Positions 42,675-51,160 of a stretch of 64,000 nt of DNA are shown piece by piece. The position numbers and the translations under genes were made by a program. Location: assembly GCA_046294735.1 (NCBI GenBank), contig JBKBKB010000003.1, positions 62,001 through 126,000 on the forward strand, given 5' to 3'. This DNA is from 34-65-8 sp046294735. Lineage in GTDB: Bacteria > Pseudomonadota > Alphaproteobacteria > Sphingomonadales > Sphingomonadaceae. The first letter of the stretch is position 1. Each line of letters begins with the position of its first letter. The notes under the pieces were generated by a model. That model was not told the DNA's origin. It searched no databases and saw nothing but the letters and a program-made list of their open reading frames with translations.

Positions 42675-43856
42675 TTGAAAACAACGAATGCCGCTGGCGG
42701 ATGGAACGCCCGCCTGCGGGACTGGTTCCCTGACCGCGAGTTTTTCATGCGGTCGCAAGGGCATGTCCGGTTCATCAAGATTTCATCGAAAGTCCAGATC
42801 GTCGCTGCCAGTGCAGTGCTGATGGCGCTGCTGGTGTGGGCGATCTCGTTCGCCGCCTTGGGCTGGAGTCAGTACCGCGCTCAGGCCGACCGCTGGTCGC
42901 TGCTCGAGCGGGAAGCGAAGGTCGCCCAATCGGAAGAGCGGGTAAACGCCTACCGCGACAACATGGACGGCGTTGTGGAGGATCTCGGCAAGCGGCAACA
43001 GTTTCTCGAGCAGATGGTTGAAACCCTGCCAGAGGACGTGACCGGAGATAACACGGTTACGGACTCCGCAAGTGAAGCCGCCAGAACGATCGATAAGGTC
43101 AGCAGCGCCATTCCCGAAGCCGCCGAACTGGCCCGGATCGAGGCCCGACAACTGGCGCTGGTCGAGCGGCTCACGCGATTTGCGGACAGCAGGGCGGCCC
43201 GTGCGTCGCTGGCCATCCGCAAGTTGGGTCTTGACCCGGCGGTTATGCTGCGTTCAGCCGAGCAGGACGCCATGGGTGGTCCGCTCGAGCTGCTCGCGAC
43301 CGGGCGTGGCGGCGAAATCGACCCACGGTTCGAACGGCTCGGTCTCAGCCTCGCCCGGATGGCTGCGCTTGAACGCGGGCTGGATGGCATTCCGCAGGTC
43401 CGGCCGGCCGCGATTGCTGAAATTTCCTCCACCTTCGGCTATCGCCGCGATCCGTTTACCGGGGGGGCCGCGATGCATTCGGGGATCGACTTCAAGGGTC
43501 CGGTAGGTGCACCGATCTATGCCGCCGCCGACGGCGTGGTGAGTTTTGTCGGGCAGAAGTCGGGCTACGGAAATGTAATCGAAATCAGCCACGGAAACGG
43601 CCTGATGACGCGCTATGCCCACTTGTCCCGGTTCGACACTCGCGTCGGGCAGAAGGTGGCCGCAGGGGAGCGCATTGCAGGCCTCGGCAATTCCGGGCGC
43701 TCGACCGGACCGCACCTGCATTTTGAAGTGCGGATCAATGACCGTGCGGTCAACCCGCGCCCCTTCCTGGAGATGGCCCCCAATGTTCTCGAAGAAGCCC
43801 GCCGGGACCCGGCAGTCGCCAGCCGCCAGACAGGATCGGCCCGTGGCCAGCGGTAA
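42675..43856 (+). CDS. M23 family metallopeptidase (cell-wall endopeptidase), bactofilin-linked
   Basis: 393 residues. A short cytosolic N-terminus contains RDWFPDREFFMRSQGHVRFI, conserved in alphaproteobacterial members. A membrane segment (near 42-65) and coiled coil (near 65-110) follow. The C-terminal LytM domain has an intact zinc site: His268 and Asp272 in MHSGIDF, and HLHFE at 347-351. I use the TTG at 42675 because the conserved WFPDREFF stretch precedes the first downstream ATG (42747); this start is the least certain part. Predicted role: inner-membrane-anchored peptidoglycan hydrolase shaping the cell. The bactofilin gene begins inside its 3' end. Confidence 0.85.
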   Translation: MKTTNAAGGWNARLRDWFPDREFFMRSQGHVRFIKISSKVQIVAASAVLMALLVWAISFAALGWSQYRAQADRWSLLEREAKVAQSEERVNAYRDNMDGVVEDLGKRQQFLEQMVETLPEDVTGDNTVTDSASEAARTIDKVSSAIPEAAELARIEARQLALVERLTRFADSRAARASLAIRKLGLDPAVMLRSAEQDAMGGPLELLATGRGGEIDPRFERLGLSLARMAALERGLDGIPQVRPAAIAEISSTFGYRRDPFTGGAAMHSGIDFKGPVGAPIYAAADGVVSFVGQKSGYGNVIEISHGNGLMTRYAHLSRFDTRVGQKVAAGERIAGLGNSGRSTGPHLHFEVRINDRAVNPRPFLEMAPNVLEEARRDPAVASRQTGSARGQR

Positions 43857-44235
43857 GTCGACCTTCTCCGTAATCGGGGCGGACGTGACCATTCGTGGGG
43901 ACGTGACCGCTTCAACCGAACTGCATGTCGATGGATCGATCGAAGGCGATATCCAGTGCGCGTCGCTCGTGCAGGGTGAAACCAGCACGATTACCGGTGC
44001 CGTGACCGCTGAAAGCGCGCGTCTGGCTGGCCGGGTGGTGGGTAGCATTTCCGCGCGCGACCTGGTCGTCCTGCGCTCGGCCCGGATCGAGGGTGACGTC
44101 CACTACGATGCGCTGACGATCGAACAGGGGGCGCAGGTCGACGGCCGGTTGGCCCACCGCGTGCCGGGCAAGAGCGGTGCAGACAAGAGTGGGGCGGACA
44201 AGGCCGGCGAACCGGTTCTTACCCTCGCAAACTAG
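43783..44235 (+). CDS. Bactofilin family protein
   Basis: 150 residues. After a disordered, basic N-terminus opening MFSKK (about 1-30) comes the bactofilin beta-helix: STFSVIGADVTIRGDVTAS, then HVDGSIEGDIQCASLVQG and so on to about residue 125, with a Gly/Asp turn in each coil, and a short charged tail. Bactofilins self-assemble into nucleotide-free filaments that localise peptidoglycan enzymes. It overlaps the M23 gene by 74 bases in a different frame, which ties their expression. The gene ends three bases before the convergent fadD stop. Confidence 0.9.
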   Translation: MFSKKPAGTRQSPAARQDRPVASGKSTFSVIGADVTIRGDVTASTELHVDGSIEGDIQCASLVQGETSTITGAVTAESARLAGRVVGSISARDLVVLRSARIEGDVHYDALTIEQGAQVDGRLAHRVPGKSGADKSGADKAGEPVLTLAN

Positions 44236-44238
44236 AGT

Positions 44239-45903
44239 TTACAGCACCTCGGCGCGCAGCGCCTTTCGGTCAAGCTTGCCGATAATCGTGCGGGGCAGGC
44301 TGTCACGTATCACCACCTGATCGACCCGCTCGTGCTTGCCCACCCGGGCATTGAGCCAGGTCTTGAGCTCGGCGGCGTCCTCCGTGCCGGTGTTATCAAG
44401 GGTCACATAGACCCGCGGCACTTCGCCGAGGTAGTCATCAGGCACGCCAATCACCAGCGCTTCCCTGACCGCCGGGTGCTGCAGGATCATGTCCTCGACC
44501 ACGCTGGGGAAGACCTTGAATCCGCCGACCGCGATCATGTCCTTGATCCGGTCGACGATTTCGAGAAATCCGTCTTCGTCGATCGTGGCGACATCACCCG
44601 TGCGAAGCCAGCGCTTGCCGTGGTGGATGACGAACACATCGGCATCGGTTTCCGGCCTGTTCCAGTAACCGCGCATGATCTGCGGGCCATGCACCGCCAG
44701 TTCGCCCGGTTCGCCGTCAGACACGAGCCTGGCAGGATCTTCCTTGTCCAGCAACAGCACTTCGGTGCCCACCACAACCTGGCCGATGGTCCCCTTCTTG
44801 CGAGTACCTTCGTAAGGATTGGCAGAGACGACCCCGCTGCTTTCGGTCAGGCCGTAGCCCTCGACCAGCCTTACGCCGGTCGCTTCCTCGAACCGGTCAT
44901 GCACCGGAGCAGGCATGGGCGCGCCGCCGGAGATACAGACCTTGAGCGAGGACAGGTCGGTCTTGGCCAGGTCAGGATGGTCGAGCAGAGCCTGGAACAT
45001 GGTCGGCACGCCGGGAAAGCCGGTGCATCGATAACGCTGAATGGTCTCCAGCACCTGCTTCGTCTCGAACCGGGGAACCATGGCGATTGAGGCACCGGTT
45101 ACCATTGCATGGTTCAGCAGTGCGGTGTTGGCGAAGACGTGGAAGAACGGGAGCGCGCCCATCAGCACTTCTTTTTCGACATCGCCAAACGGATTGAGCG
45201 CGGCGACCTGCCGGGCGTTGATCGACAGGTTCGCGTGGGTCAGCATCGCGCCCTTGGGCCGCCCGGTGGTGCCCCCGGTGTATTGCAGCAGGGCGAGATC
45301 GGCAGCCGGGTCAAGATCGACAGGCGCCGATTCGTCAGTCGACATGACATTGCGCCATGGCCGAACACGGGCGCTCCACCTGACCCTGGCGATCTTGCTG
45401 CGCCCGAGGGTCCTCAACAGCAGCCCCTTGGGCCATGGCAGCATATCTGCCAGCGCGCCGACCACCAGTGTCTGGAGCGATGAACTTTCCAGCACGGCGC
45501 TGGCCGTGCGGAACAGTTCGGGCACGTCGAGCGTAACCAGAAGCCTGGTGCCGCTATCCTCCACCTGCCAGGCCAATTCCTCGACCGTGTAGAGCGGCGA
45601 GAAATTGACCACGATCGCGCCCGCCATCATCGCCCCGTAGTAGGCAGAGGCATAAATCGGCACATTGGGCAGGAACAGCCCGACCCGGTCGCCCTTGACC
45701 ACTCCGGCTTGTGTCAGTCCGGCGGCAAACCGCCGGGCATCGGCGTGGATGTCGCGATAGGTGAATGTCCGGCCCAGAAAGTGCAGGAACGGCGCACCCG
45801 GATTGCGAGCGACCGTGCGCTCGAGCATCGCGGGGAGAGCCATGGGTTCCAGTGGCATATCCCATGGGTGCGGGTGGTGATACGGAAGCTTGCTGACATT
45901 CAT
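44239..45903 (-). CDS. fadD: Long-chain fatty-acid-CoA ligase
   Basis: 554-residue adenylate-forming enzyme. Complete motifs: LLQYTGGTTGRPKGAMLTHANL (about 209-230), VEGYGLTESSGV (about 343-354), the lid residues in WLRTGDVATIDEDGFLEIVDRIKDMI (about 433-458), and the final SLPRTIIGKLDRKALR with the catalytic Lys. Length and motifs fit bacterial FadD, which activates exogenous or recycled fatty acids. It differs from the edge fragment at 1-709, so the region has at least two family members. The etfBA genes elsewhere in the window would take the electrons from beta-oxidation. Confidence 0.92.
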   Translation of the reverse strand: MNVSKLPYHHPHPWDMPLEPMALPAMLERTVARNPGAPFLHFLGRTFTYRDIHADARRFAAGLTQAGVVKGDRVGLFLPNVPIYASAYYGAMMAGAIVVNFSPLYTVEELAWQVEDSGTRLLVTLDVPELFRTASAVLESSSLQTLVVGALADMLPWPKGLLLRTLGRSKIARVRWSARVRPWRNVMSTDESAPVDLDPAADLALLQYTGGTTGRPKGAMLTHANLSINARQVAALNPFGDVEKEVLMGALPFFHVFANTALLNHAMVTGASIAMVPRFETKQVLETIQRYRCTGFPGVPTMFQALLDHPDLAKTDLSSLKVCISGGAPMPAPVHDRFEEATGVRLVEGYGLTESSGVVSANPYEGTRKKGTIGQVVVGTEVLLLDKEDPARLVSDGEPGELAVHGPQIMRGYWNRPETDADVFVIHHGKRWLRTGDVATIDEDGFLEIVDRIKDMIAVGGFKVFPSVVEDMILQHPAVREALVIGVPDDYLGEVPRVYVTLDNTGTEDAAELKTWLNARVGKHERVDQVVIRDSLPRTIIGKLDRKALRAEVL

Positions 45904-45981
45904 GTCAACAAGAATGGCGCAAGCCTAACTGCCGCACAAGTGCATTCGGCAGCCCAAGCCGAGCCAGGGCCAAAATCCGGC

Positions 45982-46677
45982 CTATTCGCCGTCCTGGCCG
46001 GTCCGCTTGGCTTCGAGCCAGGCGGCAGCTTCGGCTTCCTGGGCTGCTTCAGCGGCAGCTTTTTCAGCAGAATCGCGTTCGGCGCGCAATTCGGCGATCA
46101 GCTTGTCCCGATCCGAGGTATCCGCCACCACCGTCTCGGCTTCCTCGACAACCCCGGCCTTCTTGGCGGCCTTGGCAACCATGGCATCGAGTTCGCGCTG
46201 CGAACACAGGCCGAGCGTGACCGGATCCTTGGGCTGGATGTTGGCGATGTTCCAGTGGCTGCGGTCGCGGATCGCGGCGATAGTGTTGCGGGTGGTACCG
46301 ATCAGCTTGCCGATCTGCGCATCGGTGATTTCCGGGTGGTTACGCAGAATCCAGGCGATGCCATCGGGCTTGTCCTGGCGCTTCGACACCGGGGTGTAGC
46401 GCGGGCCCTTGGTGCGAGTGGTTTCGACCGGAGCTTTCTGCATCTTGAGGCGATAGGCCGGATCTTCCTGCCCACGTTCAATCTCCGCCAGGGTCAGTTC
46501 GCCCGAATGGAGCGGATCGCGCCCGGTATACTTGCTGCCAGCCAGATCATCCGCCATCGCCTGCACTTCAAGGATGTGCAGACCGCAGAAGGCGGCAATC
46601 TGTTCGAAGCTGAGCGCGGTGTTATCGACCAGCCAGGTGGCGGTGGCATGCGGCATCAGCGGGTTGGGTTGGGCCAT
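45982..46677 (-). CDS. trcR: TrcR-type cell-cycle transcriptional regulator (DUF1013)
   Basis: 231 residues. The N-terminal part TATWLVDNTALSFEQIAAFCGLHILEVQAMADDLAG (about 12-47) and the central ITDAQIGKLIGTTRNTIAAIRDRSHWN (about 117-143) are two helix-turn-helix-like units typical of the family. The C-terminal 60 residues are coiled-coil, Ala/Glu-rich. From memory, the Pfam family is described as transcriptional cell-cycle regulator TrcR. ATG 46677 was chosen because the conserved sequence begins there. Confidence 0.85.
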   Translation of the reverse strand: MAQPNPLMPHATATWLVDNTALSFEQIAAFCGLHILEVQAMADDLAGSKYTGRDPLHSGELTLAEIERGQEDPAYRLKMQKAPVETTRTKGPRYTPVSKRQDKPDGIAWILRNHPEITDAQIGKLIGTTRNTIAAIRDRSHWNIANIQPKDPVTLGLCSQRELDAMVAKAAKKAGVVEEAETVVADTSDRDKLIAELRAERDSAEKAAAEAAQEAEAAAWLEAKRTGQDGE

Positions 46678-46690
46678 GGCTCTTGTCCTG

Positions 46691-46723
46691 AAAATAGAAG
46701 GGCCGCCCCTTTCCGGAGCGGCC
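46691..46723 (-). terminator. Rho-independent terminator before trcR
   Basis: On the reverse strand the stem GGCCGCTCC (46723-46715) / GGGGCGGCC (46709-46701) has one mismatch and a five-base loop, followed by a T-rich stretch ending in TTTT. It lies downstream of the glycosyltransferase gene at 46767 and separates it from trcR. Confidence 0.72.
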
Positions 46724-46766
46724 ACGCCATCGCGAGATAGGCCAAGGGCGCGCGAAGGGCAAGCGC

Positions 46767-47843
46767 TTAGGCAGCCACCGTGACTTCGTCGAGCGCAACG
46801 AGGCCCGCCACGAACTGGTCAGTGGCCGCCTCCCAGCTATACCCGGCAGCGTGGGCGGCACAAGCGGCGCGGTCGCAATAGAGCGCGGCGTCGATGGCGC
46901 GTTCGAGGTGTTCGGACAGAGCGCCGACGTTGTCGGTTACCACATCGACCGGCCCCGGCACCGGAAAGGCGGCGACCGGGGTGCCGCACGCCAGGGCTTC
47001 AATCATGACCAGACCGAAGGTGTCGGTCCGGCTCGGGAACACGAACACATCGGCGCCGGAATAGCAGCCCGCCAGGTCAATCCCGCTTCGGCGGCCGATG
47101 AAATGCGCGCCGGGAAAACGGGTCTGAAGCGAGGCCAGCTCAGGTCCGTCACCAACCACGACTTTGCTCCCGGGATAGGGGGAGGAGAGGAAAGCTTCGA
47201 TGTTCTTTTCGACTGCAACCCGCCCCACGTAGAGCTGAATCGGGCGCGGCAACGAGGCATATTCCGGGGGCGGCGGTGCCGAGGGGGTAAAGCAGTTCAA
47301 ATCGACCCCCCGGCTCCAGTGATGCAGTTGGCTCAGGCCGTGACCGCGCAGTTCCTGCCGGATCGATTCGGTGGCCACCATGATCCGGCGGGCAGGCGCA
47401 TGGAACCAGCGGATGAAGCGCCAGAAAAGCGCCGGGGAGAGACCTGTGCGCCGTGCGACATAATCCGGGAACTGGGTATGATAGGCAGTGGTAAACGGTG
47501 CCCCCCGACTGACACAGTGCCGCCGCGCAGCAAGGCCGAGCGGGCCTTCCGTCGCGATATGGACTGCATCTGGCCGGAAACCCGCCAATCGCTGCGCAAC
47601 CCGCCCCGGTGCGGGGAGCGCAAGCCGAATTTCCGGGTAGGTCGGACAGGGCAGGGACCGGAATTGGTCCGGCGCAATGACCATGACCTCGTGCCCACGC
47701 GCGCGCAGCAGATCGCAAGTGGTGGTCAGGGTGCGGACGACCCCGTTCATCTGCGGTGCCCACGCATCGGTGACCACGGCGATGCGCTGGGGAAACGGCG
47801 CCGCCACGATGTCCCCGGCGGGAAAGCCGGTAACCCGGTTCAT
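46767..47843 (-). CDS. Glycosyltransferase (GT4 type) paired with an LpxH-like phosphatase
   Basis: 358-residue GT-B enzyme beginning RIAVVTDAWAPQMNGVVRT (about 20-38), the pattern of diacylglycerol and sulfoquinovose-type lipid glycosyltransferases. YHTQFPDYVARRTGL is near 120-134. In the C-terminal domain LYVGRVAVEKNIEAFL and ADVFVFPSRTDTFGLVMIEALACGTPVAA carry the conserved Glu residues. It overlaps the upstream LpxH-like gene by four bases. Together they suggest synthesis of a glycolipid in the cell envelope. The acceptor is not known. Confidence 0.83.
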   Translation of the reverse strand: MNRVTGFPAGDIVAAPFPQRIAVVTDAWAPQMNGVVRTLTTTCDLLRARGHEVMVIAPDQFRSLPCPTYPEIRLALPAPGRVAQRLAGFRPDAVHIATEGPLGLAARRHCVSRGAPFTTAYHTQFPDYVARRTGLSPALFWRFIRWFHAPARRIMVATESIRQELRGHGLSQLHHWSRGVDLNCFTPSAPPPPEYASLPRPIQLYVGRVAVEKNIEAFLSSPYPGSKVVVGDGPELASLQTRFPGAHFIGRRSGIDLAGCYSGADVFVFPSRTDTFGLVMIEALACGTPVAAFPVPGPVDVVTDNVGALSEHLERAIDAALYCDRAACAAHAAGYSWEAATDQFVAGLVALDEVTVAA

Positions 47844-48694
47844 GCTGCTTGCCGCGCGGCTGCGGCAGCGTCCAGCGAATCAGCGTCCGCCTGCTTCCGC
47901 TCGCGCTGGGCAATTTCTTCCGGCCAATGGAGCAATTCCATCCGCCCGTCGAAATGCTCGACCAGCGCAGTGCAGCCTTCCACCCAGTCGCCATCGTTGT
48001 AATATGCAATGCCGTTGAACTCGCGGATTTCGGCAGTGTGGATATGGCCACACACCACGCCATCAACCCCCCGTTGTCCAGCGGCTCGGGCAACCACTTC
48101 CTCGTAGCGGGAAATGAACTCGACCGCGTTCTTGACCTTGTGCTTGGCCACTTTCGACAGCGACCAGTAGGGCAGGTTGAACGCGCGGCGGACCACATTG
48201 ACCCAGTGGTTCAAGCCCATCAGCAGGTGGTAAAGCGCGTCCCCGACGAACGCCAGCCAGCGGTGCGCCAGCATCACGGCATCAAACTCGTCGCCGTGCA
48301 GGACCATCAGCCGCCGTCCATCGGCCGTAGTGTGAAACGCCGCGCGGCGGATCTCTACCCCGCCGAAGTTCATGCCAGTAAACTGGCGGAACATCTCGTC
48401 ATGGTTGCCGGGAATATAGACAATCCGCGTGCCTCGCCGCGCGCGCTTGAGGATGCGGCGGACGACGTCGTTGTGGGCGGCGGGCCAGTAAAACTTCTTC
48501 TTCAAGCGCCAGCCGTCGATTATGTCACCGACCAGATACATCGTCTCGCTATCGGTATGGTCGAGAAAATCGATCAGCAGGTCCGCATTGCACCCTTTGG
48601 TGCCGAGATGGATATCGCTGATCCAGATGGTGCGATAGCGGCGGCGTTGGCCGGTGCGGGCAGGCAGACGGGCAAGGGTTTCGTGGGCGGCCAT
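47840..48694 (-). CDS. UDP-2,3-diacylglucosamine diphosphatase-like metallophosphoesterase
   Basis: 284 residues. Metal-binding blocks are all present: WISDIHLGT (near 24-32), LVGDIIDGW (near 54-62), IPGNHDEMFR (near 93-102), LHGDEFD (near 132-138) and VCGHIHTAEI (near 217-226). This is the LpxH-type calcineurin fold. Many alphaproteobacteria use LpxI for the lipid A step, so this longer LpxH-like enzyme may act on another phospho-sugar lipid; that is inference. It is translationally coupled to the glycosyltransferase downstream. Confidence 0.85.
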   Translation of the reverse strand: MAAHETLARLPARTGQRRRYRTIWISDIHLGTKGCNADLLIDFLDHTDSETMYLVGDIIDGWRLKKKFYWPAAHNDVVRRILKRARRGTRIVYIPGNHDEMFRQFTGMNFGGVEIRRAAFHTTADGRRLMVLHGDEFDAVMLAHRWLAFVGDALYHLLMGLNHWVNVVRRAFNLPYWSLSKVAKHKVKNAVEFISRYEEVVARAAGQRGVDGVVCGHIHTAEIREFNGIAYYNDGDWVEGCTALVEHFDGRMELLHWPEEIAQRERKQADADSLDAAAAARQAA

Positions 48695-48795
48695 GGTGCC
48701 TCCGGGCTGATGGTCTCGCCCGAAGCCTGTTGCACAGCATTATGACAGCATCGCCGCATTGGCGTGACGGTTGCAGGTCAGATCGGCGCGGATTG

Positions 48796-49740
48796 TCAGT
48801 CCATCGTCACAAAGCGCGGCTGTGCGGCAACCCGTTCGAGCCAGCGGACGATCGCCGGATAATCGCTCAGCCCGAACCCCGCCTCTTCCGCCTTGTGGGT
48901 ATAGGCGTGGAGCGCAATGTCAGCCAGGGTCAGCATTCCACCGGCAAACCAGTCCCGTGCGGAGAGATGCTCGTCCATCACCCGCAAGGCATCGGCGCCG
49001 GCGATCCGCTTGGGCATGATCTGCGCGCGCTGCTGGTCGGACAGGTTGCCTTCCCCGACGAAGCGCAGCCAGAAGCGCAAGGTCGCAATATTGGGTTCGT
49101 GGTTGTACTGTTCGAAGAACATCCAGCGCAGCATGTCGGCCCGGTCGAACCGGTCGGCCGGGATCAGAGGGGACCCTTCGGCAAGATACCAGCAGGCCGC
49201 ATTGCTTTCGGGAAGGAAGCGGGCGCCATCCCCCTCGCCGATCTGCAGCACCGGGATCCGCCCGTTAGCGTTCACGGTCGCGAGAAAATCTGGGGTCCGC
49301 GTTTCCCCCCGCATGATGTCATACTGCCGAATGGCCAGCGGCAGGCCCAGCAGGGCGGCCGTCAGCCTGATCTTGTAGCAGTTGCCGCTGCGCGGGTCCT
49401 CGTGGAGGATCAGGGCGTCAGCTGCAAATTCGTCACCCCCGGAGATAATCCCCTTGGTCGAGAATACCCCGGCAGGAAATTCGCGGACATCCGCCTGCCC
49501 GACATTGAGGCCCTCGGTTCCGCTTACAGTGTAGGGCAGAGACAGGCTGGAAGCGGGATCGCTGGGCCACATGCAATGCCGCGCGCTGAGCTTGTTGCCT
49601 TCCCTGCCTTTCCATTCCTGTCCACGTGTGGCCGGGCCGCGAAAGATTTCCGCCATGTCCTGCCAGCGCTGCGCGCCCCGCCCTTCGCGCACTTCGACAT
49701 GCGCATAGGCTCTGGTGATTCGTAATTTGGGAAAACTCAT
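48796..49740 (-). CDS. Glutathione S-transferase-like protein with unusual N-terminal extension
   Basis: 314 residues. The thioredoxin-fold domain begins near residue 109 (ALILHEDPRSGNCYKIRL) and runs through NGRIPVLQI and ESNAACWYLA; the helical domain ends with MLTLADIALHAYTHKAEEAGF. That C-terminal 205 residues match an ordinary GST. Residues 1-108 are not part of any GST I know, and they contain no start codon close to the fold. The ATG at 49740 overlaps the stop of the upstream quinone oxidoreductase gene (ATGA), which supports translation from there. By eye, third codon positions in the extension are less G/C-rich than in neighbours. A fusion or an old frameshift are both possible. Confidence 0.7.
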   Translation of the reverse strand: MSFPKLRITRAYAHVEVREGRGAQRWQDMAEIFRGPATRGQEWKGREGNKLSARHCMWPSDPASSLSLPYTVSGTEGLNVGQADVREFPAGVFSTKGIISGGDEFAADALILHEDPRSGNCYKIRLTAALLGLPLAIRQYDIMRGETRTPDFLATVNANGRIPVLQIGEGDGARFLPESNAACWYLAEGSPLIPADRFDRADMLRWMFFEQYNHEPNIATLRFWLRFVGEGNLSDQQRAQIMPKRIAGADALRVMDEHLSARDWFAGGMLTLADIALHAYTHKAEEAGFGLSDYPAIVRWLERVAAQPRFVTMD

Positions 49741-50744
49741 GCCGGCACCTCCAGCACGATCTTGCCAATGTGCGCACCCGCTTCCATCCGGGCATGGGCT
49801 GCGGCGGCATCGGTGAGGGGGAAAATCCGGTCCATCACCGGCCTGAGCGTACCATCTAGGAACAGGGGCCAGGCATTGCGCTCGATCTCGCCGGCCAGCA
49901 GGGTCTTGAAGGCGTCAGACCGAGGGCGCAAGGTCGAGCCGGTCAGGGTCAACCGGCGGCTCATGATCACCGCCATGTTGAGCTCTGCTGTCATACCCCC
50001 GAGCACGGCAATGGTGACATGGCGACCATCCTCGGCCAGGCACTTGAGGTTGCGCGGCACATAACTGCCCGACACCATGTCGAGCACGACCTCGACGCCC
50101 TTGCCATGGGTGAAGGACTTTACTTCCTCGACAAAATCGGCCGCACGATAATTCACCGAAAGGTCCGCCCCGAACGATCGCGAAGCGGCGCATTTGGCCT
50201 CGTCGCCGCAAGTGGTTATCACGGTCAGGTTGAACGCCTTGCCCAGCATGGTCGCCATCGTGCCGATCCCGCTGGTCCCGCCATGAACCAGCAGGGTCTC
50301 GCCTTCCTTGGCCCATCCGCGCTCGAACACATTGTGCCAAACGGTAAAAAGGGTTTCGGGGATCGCCGCCGCTTCGGCCAGCGGCATCGAATCCGGAACC
50401 GACAGGCAGTGGCCGATATGGGCAAGGCAGTATTCGGCATAGCCGCCGCCCGAGACGAGGGCACAGACCCGTTCGCCGAGATATTCGGTCGGGACGCCGT
50501 CTCCGACCGCGATGATCGCGCCAGCCACTTCCAGCCCCGGGAACGGCGAGGCTCCTGGCGGCGGCGGATAGAGCCCCTGCCGCTGGATCGCGTCAGGTCG
50601 GTTGACGCCGGCAAAGGCAACCCGGATCAGCACCTGGTTCTCGCCCGGTTGCGGGACCGGAGCAGCCTGCGGCCGCAGCACTTCAGGCCCACCCGGTGTG
50701 TCGAAGCCGACAACTGTCATGCTCGCGGGAAGCTGATCAACCAT
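49737..50744 (-). CDS. NAD(P)H-quinone oxidoreductase, MDR family (PIG3-like)
   Basis: 335-residue medium-chain reductase without structural zinc. FAGVNRPDAIQRQGLYPPPPG is near residues 44-64; the NADPH-binding motif is in LLVHGGTSGIGTMA near 142-155. Such enzymes reduce quinones or enones with NADPH. ATG 50744 is chosen, with an AGGGG ribosome site; TTG 50792 or ATG 50720 are alternatives. It ends in an ATGA overlap with the GST-like gene, so the two may form a detoxification pair. Confidence 0.88.
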   Translation of the reverse strand: MVDQLPASMTVVGFDTPGGPEVLRPQAAPVPQPGENQVLIRVAFAGVNRPDAIQRQGLYPPPPGASPFPGLEVAGAIIAVGDGVPTEYLGERVCALVSGGGYAEYCLAHIGHCLSVPDSMPLAEAAAIPETLFTVWHNVFERGWAKEGETLLVHGGTSGIGTMATMLGKAFNLTVITTCGDEAKCAASRSFGADLSVNYRAADFVEEVKSFTHGKGVEVVLDMVSGSYVPRNLKCLAEDGRHVTIAVLGGMTAELNMAVIMSRRLTLTGSTLRPRSDAFKTLLAGEIERNAWPLFLDGTLRPVMDRIFPLTDAAAAHARMEAGAHIGKIVLEVPA

Positions 50745-50846
50745 GCGAAACCCCTGTTGCGGCGCAGAAAAGACCGCCTGAGCCGCTGACAAGACCTAGC
50801 CGCGCCTCCCGTTGACAGCAAGCCGCCTCTCTCCGATGATGCGCCA

Positions 50847-51050
50847 ATGGAGCTTGACGACCTGCCCCGGCCCAAGGGCGATGCCGCCAGCGCGCTGGCG
50901 CGGGAGGATCTGTCACCCTATTCCCAGGAAGAACTGGCTGAGCGGATTGCCCTGCTCGAAACCGAGATCGCCAGGATCAGGGCGCACCGCGAAAAGGCCG
51001 CCGCGCATCGCTCGGCGGCTGACGCCCTGTTCGGAAAGCCGGGCAAGTGA
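50847..51050 (+). CDS. DUF1192 family small protein
   Basis: 67 residues. The opening MELDDLPRPKGDAASALAREDLSPYSQEELAERIALLETEIARI is characteristic of DUF1192, with a helical stretch near 25-55 that should form a coiled coil. It ends in a basic Gly-Lys tail. The function is unknown. It stands 110 bases upstream of clpA and divergent from the quinone oxidoreductase. Confidence 0.85.
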   Translation: MELDDLPRPKGDAASALAREDLSPYSQEELAERIALLETEIARIRAHREKAAAHRSAADALFGKPGK

Positions 51051-51059
51051 CCGGCGGGA

Positions 51060-51087
51060 CTCGCAACCGTCCAAGGTGGTCCCATAT
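51060..51087 (+). promoter_or_regulatory. Possible sigma32-type promoter upstream of clpA
   Basis: CTCGCAA (51060-51066) and CCCATAT (51081-51087) are 14 bases apart and resemble the heat-shock pair CTTGAAA / CCCATNT, with two mismatches in the -35 part. It is about 75 bases before the clpA start. A heat-shock promoter makes sense for a Clp ATPase, but the match is partial. Confidence 0.35.
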
Positions 51088-51160
51088 AGGGATCTCACAT
51101 ACCCGTCGCCCCAGCTTCCCCCGCCCCGGGAAGCCGCCTTCAGCCAGGAAAGGCACCTGA

